58,324 bases of DNA. Source: Planctomycetota bacterium (GTDB lineage: Bacteria > Planctomycetota > J058 > JAJDCQ01). The position numbers and the translations under genes were made by a program. The stretch spans positions 1-58,324 of the forward strand of contig JAJDCQ010000241.1 of assembly GCA_029260755.1 (NCBI GenBank). The letters run 5' to 3'. The notes beneath the pieces are model-generated. The model searched no databases and had not been told where the DNA came from. It saw only the letters and a list, made by a program, of their open reading frames with translations. The first letter of the stretch is position 1, and each line of letters begins with the position of its first letter. Shown piece after piece: positions 9,200 through 18,939 of this stretch.

Positions 9200-10972
9200 A
9201 TGATCGACGGCACGTCCGAGGGCAGATCGGCCGCACCGCCGCCGGGCGATGCAGGACCGTTCCCCGGACGATTCCTCACCCTCGCCGTGCTGGCGACGAC
9301 GCTGCTCCTGGCGTGGCTCGCGTTCACCTCGTGGAGCTGGCACGCCGCGGCGATCGACGAGCAGCTGCGGAACCGCCGGATCGAGCGCCTGAGGGCCGAC
9401 ATCCTCCTCTACGACGAGACGCTCACCATGAGCGCGCGGATGGCGGCCGCGACGGGCGAGGCGCACTGGGAGGAGCGATACCTCGAGCACGAACCGCGTC
9501 TCGCGGCGGCGCTCGAGGAGGCGATCACGGTGACGCGCGACCTCTCGCTCGAGGCGCCGGCCGACGCGACGCGCGCCGCGAACGAGTGGCTCGTCGAGCG
9601 GGAACGACGCGCGTTCGAGCTCGTTCGCCAGCGCCGGCTCGACGAGAGCCGCGAGCTGCTCGCGAGCGACGAGTACGAGCGCCACAAGCGCGAGTACGGT
9701 CGAGGAATGGCCCGGCTCGCGTCGCTCCTCGACGTCGCCGTCGAGCGATCCCGGGCGTCCCGGATTCGTCGGGCGTTCCTCGACGTCGTCGTCTCGATCG
9801 GCGTGGCGCTCATCCTCGCGGTTGCCTGGTTCGTGGTCCTAAGATCGATCCACCGCTGGCGCGAGGCGTTCGAGCGCGGCAACGAGCGCCTCCGGGGAAG
9901 GACGGACGAGCTGGTCCGCGAGGTCGAGGAGCGCCGGCGCGCCGAGCGCGAGCTCTTCGTGTCGGAGCAGCGCTTCCGCGCGGTCGTGCAAGACTCGCCG
10001 AACGCGGTCGTGTCGTTCTCGACCAAGGGGCGCATCGTCTACTGGAATCGAGGCGCCGTCGCGGTGTTCGGCTGGTCGGACGACGAGGCGCTCCAGCGCG
10101 AGGTGACCGACCTCCTCCTCGAGCGCCATCGGCACCGGATGCGGGCGGCGCTTCGGATGCTCGAGCGACCCGACGGACGCGAGCGGTTCGCGCGGTCGAT
10201 CGAGATCCGCGCGAGGCGGTCGGACGGATCGGCGTTTCCGGCGGACGTGACCCTCGCCCGATGGACGAGTGAGGGGGAGCTCCTCATCACGGTGATCGTG
10301 CGCGATCTCTCCGAGCGAAAGGCGCTCGAGCGCGCCGCGCTCGAGGCCGCGCAGCGCGAGCAGGAGCGTCTCGGGAGAGACCTCCACGACGGGCTCGGGC
10401 AGGTGCTCGTCGGCCTGGGGTTCCGGGCGGGCACGCTGGCGAAGAAGCTCCGGGAGGCGGGCAGCGCCGACGCCTCCGACGCGGACGAGCTGGTCGCGCT
10501 CATCCGGCGGGCGATCACCGAGACGAGGGCGATGGCCCACGGTCTCGCGCCCCTCGAGGTGGACAGCCAGGACCTCCAGGACGCCTTCGAGACGCTCGCC
10601 CGCGACACGCGTGGCATCTTCGAGGTCGACTGTCACTACTCGCCCGCCGAGGAGCAGGTCCGCCTCGCGCCGCCCGCCGCCTCGCATCTCTACTGCATCG
10701 CGCGCGAGGCGGTGACCAACGCCGTGAAGCACGCCGAGCCCGGGCGCGTCGACATAGCGCTCCGCGCCGACGATCGATGGATCAACCTCGCCATCAAGGA
10801 CGACGGGCGAGGCATGCCGAACGGAGGCGACACGACCCCGCCTGGGCTCGGGCTCAAGCTCATGCGCTACCGGGCGGAGCGCCTCGAGGGGAGCCTCGAG
10901 ATCCACTCCGAGCCCGGCGGCGGGACGACCGTCGCGTGCCGCTGCCCCGCCGACGCCGACTGGGAGAGCTGA
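9200..10972 (+). CDS. PAS sensor histidine kinase (HisKA_3/NarX-like)
   Basis: A 590-residue membrane sensor. TM helices at ~30-52 and ~190-212 enclose an ~135-residue helical extracytoplasmic domain (4-helix sensor type). Next come a short coiled coil (HAMP-like position), a PAS domain at ~255-370 (FRAVVQDSPNAVVSFSTKG), a HisKA_3 dimerisation helix with phospho-acceptor His396 in RLGRDLHDGLGQ, and an HATPase with NAVKHA, DDGRGMP and GLGLKLM. Members of this family phosphorylate NarL/FixJ-type regulators; none is adjacent, so it is an orphan here. The ATG at 9200 follows a weak TTGACG -35 (9165-9170). It converges on msrB with a 24-bp gap. Confidence 0.92.
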   Translation: MIDGTSEGRSAAPPPGDAGPFPGRFLTLAVLATTLLLAWLAFTSWSWHAAAIDEQLRNRRIERLRADILLYDETLTMSARMAAATGEAHWEERYLEHEPRLAAALEEAITVTRDLSLEAPADATRAANEWLVERERRAFELVRQRRLDESRELLASDEYERHKREYGRGMARLASLLDVAVERSRASRIRRAFLDVVVSIGVALILAVAWFVVLRSIHRWREAFERGNERLRGRTDELVREVEERRRAERELFVSEQRFRAVVQDSPNAVVSFSTKGRIVYWNRGAVAVFGWSDDEALQREVTDLLLERHRHRMRAALRMLERPDGRERFARSIEIRARRSDGSAFPADVTLARWTSEGELLITVIVRDLSERKALERAALEAAQREQERLGRDLHDGLGQVLVGLGFRAGTLAKKLREAGSADASDADELVALIRRAITETRAMAHGLAPLEVDSQDLQDAFETLARDTRGIFEVDCHYSPAEEQVRLAPPAASHLYCIAREAVTNAVKHAEPGRVDIALRADDRWINLAIKDDGRGMPNGGDTTPPGLGLKLMRYRAERLEGSLEIHSEPGGGTTVACRCPADADWES

Positions 10973-10996
10973 CCGGCCGGCGGCGTCGGTAGTGGG

Positions 10997-11572
10997 CTAC
11001 TCCTCGTCGGGCTGGTCCTCGCCCTCGGGGTCGGCCGGGACGAGCTCGAGCGCGGCGGAGTTGATGCAGTGGCGGAGGCCGGTCGGCGCGGGGCCGTCCT
11101 CGAAGACGTGGCCGAGGTGGCCGCCGCAGCGGGAGCACAGGAGCTCGGTGCGGATCATCCCGTGGCTCTCGTCGGTCTTGGTCGTCACGGCGTCGGGGGT
11201 GACCGGCTGCCAGTAGCTCGGCCAGCCGGTGCCCGAGTCGAACTTCGTCGTCGAGCTGTAGAGGGGCTGCTTGCAGCCGGCGCAGTGGTAGACCCCGGCG
11301 GTCTTCGTGGCGTAGTACTTGCCGGTGAAGGCGCCCTCGGTGCCCTTCTCCCGGAGGATGCGGAACTGCTCGGGCGAGAGGCAGGTCTGCCACTCCTGCT
11401 CGGTCTTCTCGGCCACCTCGGCCGGCTCCGTGGCGACCGTATCGGAGCCCGCGGGCGCGGCGGCGTCCTCGGGCGCGGAGCCCCCGGACTCGGAGGCGGT
11501 CGGCTCACTGCTGCAGCCGGTCGCGACGAGGGCGAGGACGACGAAAGGGACGGGGAGGGCGGCGAGTCGCAT
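10997..11572 (-). CDS. msrB: lipoprotein peptide-methionine (R)-S-oxide reductase
   Basis: A 191-residue MsrB with a lipoprotein signal: MRLAALPVPFVVLALVATGC, lipidated Cys20. An Ala/Glu-rich linker (21-55) leads to the MsrB domain. The zinc motifs CAGC and CSRC are both present, as are the family signatures GTGWPSYW and GHLGHVFEDG; the catalytic Cys169 lies in RHCINSAAL. It should reduce methionine-R-sulfoxide in envelope proteins, with electrons from an unknown donor. The start was chosen at the Met giving a proper lipobox; the longer N-terminus to 11644 is not protein-like. Upstream is TAGAAT (11634-11629, reverse strand) as a likely -10. Confidence 0.93.
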   Translation of the reverse strand: MRLAALPVPFVVLALVATGCSSEPTASESGGSAPEDAAAPAGSDTVATEPAEVAEKTEQEWQTCLSPEQFRILREKGTEGAFTGKYYATKTAGVYHCAGCKQPLYSSTTKFDSGTGWPSYWQPVTPDAVTTKTDESHGMIRTELLCSRCGGHLGHVFEDGPAPTGLRHCINSAALELVPADPEGEDQPDEE

Positions 11573-11640
11573 GTCGGCTCCGGGTCTGGCGTGCTGGTCT
11601 CGAGGGGAACCTCCGTGGCTCCGCCGCGATTCTAAATGGG

Positions 11641-11660
11641 TCACGCCCGGTCACGCCCGG
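11641..11660. repeat. tandem 10-bp direct repeat upstream of msrB
   Basis: TCACGCCCGG occurs twice back to back at 11641-11650 and 11651-11660, just upstream of the msrB -10-like TAGAAT. The position suits a transcription factor site. That function is inference. Confidence 0.45.
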
Positions 11661-11709
11661 ATTTCTCAATGCAGCTGGCGGCGCGGCGCCCTGGCGGCCG
11701 GACAGACGT

Positions 11710-14700
11710 CTACGATCCGCCCCGATTGGCCCCGCCCGAACCCTCCTCGAGGCGACGCTTCTCCTCCTCCAGCCGACGCTTCTCTTCCTCCAGGCGGCGC
11801 TCCTCCTCGACCTGATCCTGGTGCCGGGCGAGGCGCTCGAGGTTCTCGGTCATCGTCGTCACCTTGGCGGCGAGCTCGTGATCGGGCGCGCGTCGGAGGA
11901 ACTCCTCGAAGTCGGCCTTCGCCTCGCGGAACCGCCTGGCATCGGAGTGGGTGAAGCCCCGCTCGGTCCAGCCGAACAGGTCGGTGGGGTCGAGCGCGAT
12001 CGCTCGATCGAGGTCCGCGATCGCTCCCTCGAGGTCTCCCTGGGCTCGGCGGATCTTCCCTCGATTCTTGAAGGCGGCCGACGAGCCGGGGGCGAGCTCG
12101 GTGCAACGGGTCCAGGCGGCGATCGCCGCGTCGGGCCGGCCGAGCCGATCCTCGGCGTGGGCGAGCACCGCCCACGAGAGGACGTCGTCGGGCGCGAGCT
12201 CGGTGGCGCGGGCGGCGTCCTCGTGCGCGCCGGCTGTGTCGCCGCCTTTCAGCCGAAGCTCGGCGCGATTGCGAAGCGCTCGATGGTCGGGCTCGAGCTT
12301 CACCGCGCGGTCGAACGCGGCCCGGGCGCCGTCGGCGTCCCCCGTCGCCTGGCGCGCCCTCCCGAGAGAGCGCCACGCATCGGCCCACTCGGGCGCGAGC
12401 TCGGCGGCCCGACCGAAGTCGGAGACGGCTCGCGCCATCTCCTTCCGGTCCCGGTGAAGGCGGCCGCGGAGCCACCAGAACATGGAGTTGCCGGGGTCGA
12501 GCTCGATCGAGCGGCCGGCGTCGTCGATCGCGCCGATGAGGTTTCCGGCCGAGCCCTTCGCCGCGGCGCGGTTGTGCCAGGCGAGCGCCACGTTGGGGCT
12601 GAGCTCGATCGCCCGGTCGAAGTCGGCGATCGCCTCGGCGTGCCGGCCGAGACCGTTGAGCGACACACCCCGGCCGTTGAACGCGAGTGTCCGCACGGCC
12701 CCGTCGAGCTCGATGAGCTGGCCGAAGTCGGAGATGGCCCCCTCGTGGTCGCCGAGCTGCTGGCGCATCATCGCGCGGTTGCTCAGGGCGAGGCCGCTCT
12801 TCGGATCGAGCTCGACCGCCGTCGTCGCATCCGCGAGAGCCCCCTCGAGGTCGCCGAGGGCCATCCGCGCGACGGATCGGTTCAGCCACGCTTGCAGGAC
12901 GCCGGGATCGAGCAGCGTCGCGCGCGTCGTGGCGAGGATCGCGCGGTGGTGGTTGCCGATGGTGCTGTAGGCCTGCCCGAGGGAGCTCCAGAAGAGCGGG
13001 ATCGTGGGTAGGATCTCGACCGCCCGCTCGAGCGCGGCCACCGCGTCCCGGTCGCGGCCGAGCGCCTGAAGCGTCTGGCCGAGGTTGGCCCAAGCGAGCG
13101 CCTCGTTCGGGTCGAGGCCGATCGCCTCATCGAAGCAGACCTTCGCGGCGCGGGGTTGGCCGTTCATGTGGTAGGCCGTGCCGAGGGTGGCCCAGATCTC
13201 GGCCTCGTCCGGCTCGATCTCGACCGCCCGCTCGAGGCGCTCGATCGCCTCGGCGGGGTGTCCCTGGTTGACGAGAGCCATCCCGTGGCGGGCCCACGCC
13301 CATCCCTGGAGCGGGTCGAGGGCGACGGCCCGCCCGAAGTCCTCGACGGCTTCGGCGGAGCGGCCGAGGAACATGCGTACACACCCGCGCACGTAATAGA
13401 GGCCGGCGAGGCGCGGCTCCTCGAGGATCGCCTTGCCGAAGCAGATCTCGGCGGCGTCGAGTGAGCCGCCATCCCGATGGATGAGGCCGCCGACCCACCA
13501 GGCGTCAGCCAGGCTCGGCTGGAGCTCGGTGGCGGCCGTCAGGTCGTCGAGGGCGGCGGTGAGGTCGCCCTGGAGCCGGCGAGCCTCGCCTCGCTTGACG
13601 AGCGCGAGGGCGAGCTTCGGGTCGCGCTCGAGGGCCGCCGTCGCGTCGGCTGCGGCGGGGTCGGGCTCGTTGCGCCGGAGGTGGACGCGGCTGCGCTGGA
13701 CGAGCGTGTCGCTGTCGTCGGGGGCGAGCTGCACCGCGCGGTCGAGGTCGGCGAGCGCGCCGTCGAGGTCGCCGCAGAGCATCCGGAGAACGCCGCGCCT
13801 CCGGTAGGCGGTCGCCGACTCCTCGTCGACAGGCAGGTCATCGTCGACGTCGTCGAGGTAGCGGTCGATCCGCGTCTCCAGCGGCCCGGCCGCGGGAAAC
13901 CGCTCGCGCGCGCGCATCACGGCCGAGATCGCCTCGACGCCGCCGATCCGACAGAGGGCGCGCGCGGCCGGAGCGGCGCGGAGCTCGTCCTGCTCGGCGC
14001 GGAGGAGTCCGTCGAGGGCGGCCACCGCGAACGTCCGGGACCCGAGGAGCCCGAGCGCCTCGGCGCAGAACCGCGCGAAGAGCAGCCCGCGCGGGCCGAG
14101 CGCCTCCGCCTGGGCCCGCGAGGCGAGCTGGCGGACGGACGGACCTCGGCCGGTCTCGTCCGCGGCGCGCTCCTCGAGGCGGGCGGTCACGGTCGCCAAA
14201 CGATGAGCGTCGTCGTCGGTGAGGCGCTCGTCGGGGCGAAGCGTGGCCAGAGCCTCGAGCGCGATGACGACGGCGTCTCGCTCGGCCGGCGTGGCGGCGT
14301 CGGTGTAGAGGCGGTCGAACGCCGTGTGAAGCTCGGCGGTCACCTCTTCGAGGGCGGCGGCGACGAGCTCGGCCGCTTCGTCGCCTCCGCCGCGGCCGAT
14401 CAGGGTGAAGAGGTGCTCCTCGTAGCCTTCGGCGCTCTCGAGCACGTCGGTCTCGCGGGCGGAGCGGAGGATCGCGGCGATCCGGTCCCGGCGGGCCTGC
14501 GACGCCCGGGCGCGGGCGTCGGCGACGCCCGCGGCCGCAGCGCGGGCCGCCGCGTCGTCCACCCCGAGGCCCGCCGCGCGCTCGAACGCGCTCGTCGCGA
14601 CGCTCCACTGCTCCTCGGCGAGGGCGGCTCGACCGAGGGCCGTCGCGGTCCGGAAGGCGACCTCGCGCGCGTGGGCGCTCTCGGAGTCGAGGGCCGCCCG

Positions 14701-16389
14701 GCGCGTCGTCGCCTCGAGGGCGACGAGCCCGCGGGCGAGGAGCTCGTCGAACGAGGCGGCCGGTCGAGGCGTGACGCCGTCTTGCTCGAGGAACGCGTTG
14801 AGGGCGGCGCGGCCCTCGGTCCGGGCGGCGGCGATCGCCTCCTGGCGCTCGGTCTCGATCGCGCGGGCCCGCGCCCACTCGACGGCCCGGACGCGCTCCG
14901 CCCGCTCGCGGAGCTCGGCCCGGATCGCGTGGGCGGCCACGCCGATCCCGGAGAGCGCGATGCCCCCGACGAGCGACAGGGCCGCGGTGAGGGCGCGGTT
15001 GCGGCGGACCCAGCGGGCGGCCCGTTCGCGTCGGCCGGCCGGCCGCGCCCGGATCGCCTCGCCGCCGCCGAACCGGCGGAGCTCGTCGGCGACCTCCGCC
15101 GCGGAGGCGTAGCGTCGCGCTGGCTCCTTCTCGAGGCAGCGCAGCGCGATCGTCTCGAGGTCGGGGTGCACGTCGGGGTGACGGCGTCGCGGCGGCTCGG
15201 GGTCCTCGGAGATGACCTTCTTGATGATGCCGTAGATGGAGTCGGCCTCGAACGGCGTCCGGCCGGTCAGCGCCCGGTAGAGCAGGCCGCCGAGCGCCCA
15301 GACGTCGGTGTGCGGGCCCTGGTCGCCGTGCTTGCCGTCGGCCTGCTCGGGCGCCATGTAGGACGGCGTGCCGAGGAGCTCGCCGGTGAGGGTGAGCCGC
15401 TCACTCGCGGTCTCGAGGCGGGCGAGGCCGAAGTCGGTCAGGCGCGCGCGGCCGTCGGCGTCGACGAGGACGTTCTCGGGCTTCACGTCGCGGTGGAGGA
15501 TCCCGTGCTCGTGGGCGTGGGAGAGGGCGAGCGCCGTCTCGCGGATGAGCTCGGCGATCCGGCGAGGGGGGAGCGATCCATCGCCGAGAACGTCCTCGAG
15601 GCTGCGGCCCTCGACGAGGTCCATCACGAGGAAGGGGTGACCCTCGTGGACGCCGATCTCGTGGACGGCCACGATGCCCGGATGGCGCAGCCGCGCGACG
15701 GCCTCCGCCTCCTGCTGGAACCGCTTCAGGCGGGTGGGGCTCTCGGCGCTCCGGGGGTCGAGGACCATCTTGATCGCGACGTCGCGGCGGAGGCCGAGGT
15801 CGTAGGCGCGGTGGACGACGCCCATGCCGCCGCGGCCGAGCTCCGCGATCAGGACGTAGTTGCCGATCCGCCGGGCGGGGTCGTCGGCCGCCTCGACGAC
15901 GGCGGCCGGGAGGCGACCGCTGCTCGAGCTGGCGGCGGGGTTCATCCCCGAGCTCGAAGCGGGCGAGGAGGGCCAGGGCGAGTGGCGGAGAAAGCGGGCG
16001 CTCCCCGAGGCGTCGCTCGCCGGGCTGCCGGGGGCGGCGTCCGCATTGGAGATCGGCGGGGAGCCGACGACGGTCGCGGTCGCGTCGTCGCCGAGCTCCG
16101 ACGCGGCCGGCGCGGTGGGGGGCGAAGGGGCGGCGATGGCGATCGCATGCGCCTCGCGTGCGCTCAGCTCGCCGCGGGCGACGAGCAGCTCGACGAGGCG
16201 GACCCGGCCGGGGCCGCCGCGTGCTCGCTGCTCGGCGACGACCGCGGCGAGGGTCGCGGGGTCGATCCGTCTGGTCGCGAGGAGCCGCTGGGCGAGGGCG
16301 CGGTCGGTGGCCTCGACGGCCGCACCCGCCTGCCGTGGCGGTGGCGGCGGCGGAGGGCGCGGCGGCGGGCCTCGTCGTCCATCCGTCAC
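11710..16389 (-). CDS. giant Ser/Thr kinase with TPR array
   Basis: A 1559-residue protein starting at a GTG that overlaps the upstream kinase stop (GTGA), so translation is probably coupled. A Pro-rich start and a small helical domain (~25-85, LLATRRIDPATLAAVV ... LVELLVARGELSAREAHAI) precede the kinase domain (~175-440) with GRGGMG, VAIK, HRDVKPEN (HRD at 299-301), DFGLAR and APEQ, all intact. A TM helix follows at ~465-487, then a long helical/HEAT-like region and about 17 TPRs from ~858 to ~1510. The C-terminus is a coiled coil of repeated RRLEEEK (~1520-1546). It is a paralogue of the upstream gene, with an added TPR block. The substrate is unknown. Confidence 0.93.
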   Translation of the reverse strand: MTDGRRGPPPRPPPPPPPRQAGAAVEATDRALAQRLLATRRIDPATLAAVVAEQRARGGPGRVRLVELLVARGELSAREAHAIAIAAPSPPTAPAASELGDDATATVVGSPPISNADAAPGSPASDASGSARFLRHSPWPSSPASSSGMNPAASSSSGRLPAAVVEAADDPARRIGNYVLIAELGRGGMGVVHRAYDLGLRRDVAIKMVLDPRSAESPTRLKRFQQEAEAVARLRHPGIVAVHEIGVHEGHPFLVMDLVEGRSLEDVLGDGSLPPRRIAELIRETALALSHAHEHGILHRDVKPENVLVDADGRARLTDFGLARLETASERLTLTGELLGTPSYMAPEQADGKHGDQGPHTDVWALGGLLYRALTGRTPFEADSIYGIIKKVISEDPEPPRRRHPDVHPDLETIALRCLEKEPARRYASAAEVADELRRFGGGEAIRARPAGRRERAARWVRRNRALTAALSLVGGIALSGIGVAAHAIRAELRERAERVRAVEWARARAIETERQEAIAAARTEGRAALNAFLEQDGVTPRPAASFDELLARGLVALEATTRRAALDSESAHAREVAFRTATALGRAALAEEQWSVATSAFERAAGLGVDDAAARAAAAGVADARARASQARRDRIAAILRSARETDVLESAEGYEEHLFTLIGRGGGDEAAELVAAALEEVTAELHTAFDRLYTDAATPAERDAVVIALEALATLRPDERLTDDDAHRLATVTARLEERAADETGRGPSVRQLASRAQAEALGPRGLLFARFCAEALGLLGSRTFAVAALDGLLRAEQDELRAAPAARALCRIGGVEAISAVMRARERFPAAGPLETRIDRYLDDVDDDLPVDEESATAYRRRGVLRMLCGDLDGALADLDRAVQLAPDDSDTLVQRSRVHLRRNEPDPAAADATAALERDPKLALALVKRGEARRLQGDLTAALDDLTAATELQPSLADAWWVGGLIHRDGGSLDAAEICFGKAILEEPRLAGLYYVRGCVRMFLGRSAEAVEDFGRAVALDPLQGWAWARHGMALVNQGHPAEAIERLERAVEIEPDEAEIWATLGTAYHMNGQPRAAKVCFDEAIGLDPNEALAWANLGQTLQALGRDRDAVAALERAVEILPTIPLFWSSLGQAYSTIGNHHRAILATTRATLLDPGVLQAWLNRSVARMALGDLEGALADATTAVELDPKSGLALSNRAMMRQQLGDHEGAISDFGQLIELDGAVRTLAFNGRGVSLNGLGRHAEAIADFDRAIELSPNVALAWHNRAAAKGSAGNLIGAIDDAGRSIELDPGNSMFWWLRGRLHRDRKEMARAVSDFGRAAELAPEWADAWRSLGRARQATGDADGARAAFDRAVKLEPDHRALRNRAELRLKGGDTAGAHEDAARATELAPDDVLSWAVLAHAEDRLGRPDAAIAAWTRCTELAPGSSAAFKNRGKIRRAQGDLEGAIADLDRAIALDPTDLFGWTERGFTHSDARRFREAKADFEEFLRRAPDHELAAKVTTMTENLERLARHQDQVEEERRLEEEKRRLEEEKRRLEEGSGGANRGGS

Positions 16390-18704
16390 CGGCCCGCCTC
16401 CTCGGCTCCCCGCTCGACGCGGCGGATGAGCTCGTCGCGGTCGGTGTTGGAGGCGAAGCGTGCGAGGCGGGTGAAGAAGACGCCGTCGGTCCCGAGACGG
16501 GCGATGGCGCGCGCGAGGATCTCCTCGGCCTCGTCGCCGCCGAGGATCAGGAGGGCGACGCCGGCGGGGAGCGCCCGCTGCTGGTCCGCCTCGGCGAGGA
16601 CGTAGCGGCCGAGGGGCGCGATGGCCTCGTCCGGGAGGGCCATCCGTCCGAGGGCGTCGCAGCAGAGCTGGGCGAGGCGACGCCGCCGACGGCCGACGCC
16701 GGCGCTCTGCACCTCGGCGAGGAGCTCGCGCGCGGTGGTCGGGCTTGTCGAGATCTCGCGGCGCGGACCGACCATCCCCGCGGTCGCGATCGAGCGCATC
16801 ACCGCCGTCGTCTCGCCGCCCTTCGCCCGGGCGGTCTGGAGGAGGCCGCGCGAGGCGCGCTCCTCGAGGCGGGCAGCGGAGCGGGCGAGGATCGGGGCGG
16901 CGTCGGCCGGGGTCGGCTCGAGTCGCTTCCAGGCGTCGACCGCGGCCGAGACGGCGTCGTCGATGTCCTCGATCAGCGAGGCCCCGGCCCGAGCCTCCTC
17001 GTTCGTCGGTCGGGCGCCGCCGCGGTAGAAGGCGGCGGTGACCTGGTGGAGCGCGTCGGTGACCTCGTCGAGCGCCGCGCCGAGGATCGCGACCGTCTGC
17101 GGGTGGCGGAGGGTGACGAGGTCGAAGACGGCGTTCGACCAGCCGTGCGGACGACGGGCGAGCTCGCCCGAGCGGGCGTCCTCGAGGATCTCCTCCACGG
17201 CGAGGCGCCGCTCGGTCTCCGCGCGGGTGCGGGCGGCGGTGACCGCCTCGGCGGCGGCCCGGGCGCGCGCATCGTCGGCGCCGGTGGCGAGGGCGCGCTC
17301 GAACGCGATCGCCGCGACGCTCCACTGCTCGCCGGCGACGGCGACCTCGCCGAGATGCATCGCCGCGTCGAACGCGCGCGAGGCGTCGGCGTCCTCGTCG
17401 CCGAGGGCGACCGCGCGCGCCGTCGCGTCGGACGCGGTGAGGCCGAGGGCGAGGAGCGCATCGGTGCGGCGGGCGGCGGCGACGACGCCATCGGGGGCCG
17501 GCGCGGTCCGAGCGGCCTCGAACGCGGCGATCGAACGATCCGCCTCGGCGCGAGCGGCGGCGAGCACGCGGGTCTTCTCCTCGGCGGCGACCCGAGCCCG
17601 CTCGGCCGCGACGGCGCGGAGCCGAGCGGCCTCGGCGCCGCGTCGCTGGATCGTGACCGCGACACCAGCGACCGCGAGCCCGACGGCCAGAACGCCCGCG
17701 GCGGTCGCGGCCGACGCGATGGCCCGATTGCGGCCCGCCCAGCGGCGAACGCGGCCGAGCCGGCCGACGGGGCGAGCGAGGATCGGCTCGCCCGCGCCGA
17801 AGCGGCGAAGCTCGTCGGCCACCTCGGCGGCCGAGGCGTAGCGGCGTCCGGGTTCCTTCTCGAGGCAGCGAAGCGCGATCGTCTCGAGGTCGGGGTGGAT
17901 CTCCGCATCGAGCGCGCGAGGAGGCGTCGGCTCCTCGAAGAGGACCTTCCCGACGAGCTCCATGAGCGAGCCGGCGTGGAAGGGAGGGCGGCCGACGAGG
18001 CCGCGGTAGAGGATGCCGCCGAGGGCGTAGACATCGGCAGCCGGGCCGATCTCGCCGCGGCTCTTGCCCGCCTGCTCGGGAGCCATGTAGAGGGGGGTGC
18101 CCATGAGCTGGCCGGAGCGGGTGAGCTTGTGGGTCGAGTCGCCGTCGCCCGCGTGGGCGAGGCCGAAGTCGGTCACGTGCGGGCGGCCGGAGCGGTCGAC
18201 GAGGACGTTCTCGGGCTTCACATCGCGATGGACGATCCCGAACCGGTGGGCATGGTCGAGGGCGGCCGCCGTCTCCCCCACCACCTCCGCGAGGCGAAGC
18301 GGCCCCAGGCCACCGTCGGCCGCGAGGAGGCCCTCGAGGTCGGACCCCTCGATGAGCTCCATCACGATGAAGGGCTGCGCGCCGTGGACGCCGACCTCGT
18401 GGACCGCGACGATCCCCGGATGCCGCAGCTTCGCCGTCGCGACGGCCTCCCGCCGAAACCGCTCGATCCGGGCGGCGTCCCCTGAGCCCCCCCGGTCGCC
18501 CAGGATCGTCTTGATCGCGACGGCCCGGTTCAGGCCGGTGTCATGGGCGCGGTAGACGACCCCCATCCCGCCCCGCCCGAGCTCCGAGACGAGGACGTAT
18601 CGACCGATCCGACGCGCCGGGTCCGCCATCACCCGCGCGAGGGCGGAGTCCGGTTCGTCGAACGCTCCCCGGTCGGATCGGTCGAACTCGGATGGCGGCG
18701 TCAC
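16386..18704 (-). CDS. membrane Ser/Thr kinase with HEAT-like C-terminus
   Basis: A 772-residue kinase. The GTG at 18704 was chosen for the GGGGAAG ribosome site 6 bp upstream and for agreement with the paralogue downstream. The kinase domain has GRGGMG, VAIK, HRD at 159-161, DFGLAH and APEQ, and so should be active. It is followed by the RCLEKEPGRRYASAAEVADELRRF module, a TM helix near 326-350 and an Ala-rich helical region to the end resembling the first half of the paralogue's C-terminal region but without TPRs. A promoter reading TTGTCC-17-TACGTT (18759 to 18731, reverse strand) lies upstream. The pair probably forms an operon and may act together. Confidence 0.92.
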   Translation of the reverse strand: MTPPSEFDRSDRGAFDEPDSALARVMADPARRIGRYVLVSELGRGGMGVVYRAHDTGLNRAVAIKTILGDRGGSGDAARIERFRREAVATAKLRHPGIVAVHEVGVHGAQPFIVMELIEGSDLEGLLAADGGLGPLRLAEVVGETAAALDHAHRFGIVHRDVKPENVLVDRSGRPHVTDFGLAHAGDGDSTHKLTRSGQLMGTPLYMAPEQAGKSRGEIGPAADVYALGGILYRGLVGRPPFHAGSLMELVGKVLFEEPTPPRALDAEIHPDLETIALRCLEKEPGRRYASAAEVADELRRFGAGEPILARPVGRLGRVRRWAGRNRAIASAATAAGVLAVGLAVAGVAVTIQRRGAEAARLRAVAAERARVAAEEKTRVLAAARAEADRSIAAFEAARTAPAPDGVVAAARRTDALLALGLTASDATARAVALGDEDADASRAFDAAMHLGEVAVAGEQWSVAAIAFERALATGADDARARAAAEAVTAARTRAETERRLAVEEILEDARSGELARRPHGWSNAVFDLVTLRHPQTVAILGAALDEVTDALHQVTAAFYRGGARPTNEEARAGASLIEDIDDAVSAAVDAWKRLEPTPADAAPILARSAARLEERASRGLLQTARAKGGETTAVMRSIATAGMVGPRREISTSPTTARELLAEVQSAGVGRRRRRLAQLCCDALGRMALPDEAIAPLGRYVLAEADQQRALPAGVALLILGGDEAEEILARAIARLGTDGVFFTRLARFASNTDRDELIRRVERGAEEAGR

Positions 18705-18730
18705 GCGATCTTCCCCGGGGCCAAGTCTCC

Positions 18731-18759
18731 AACGTAGACGGAGCCGCGGCGCTGGACAA
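18731..18759 (-). promoter_or_regulatory. sigma-70-type promoter of the kinase pair
   Basis: On the minus strand TTGTCC (18759-18754) and TACGTT (18736-18731) are separated by 17 bp and lie 27 bp upstream of the GTG at 18704. Both boxes are partial consensus matches. Confidence 0.5.
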
Positions 18760-18939
18760 TGCGCCATCCGAGCGAGTCGTCCCTCGCTTAGCCTGGTGGC
18801 ATCGCCATCGCGCCGACCGGTACACTCTCCCCGGGGATGACCACGCGTCGGGTCGTCCTTCATCGTCGTCTTCCTGATCAGGGCGGTCGTCGCGGATCAG
18901 GGACCTCTCCGAAGAGGCGGGCAAGCCCGGACTCTATCG

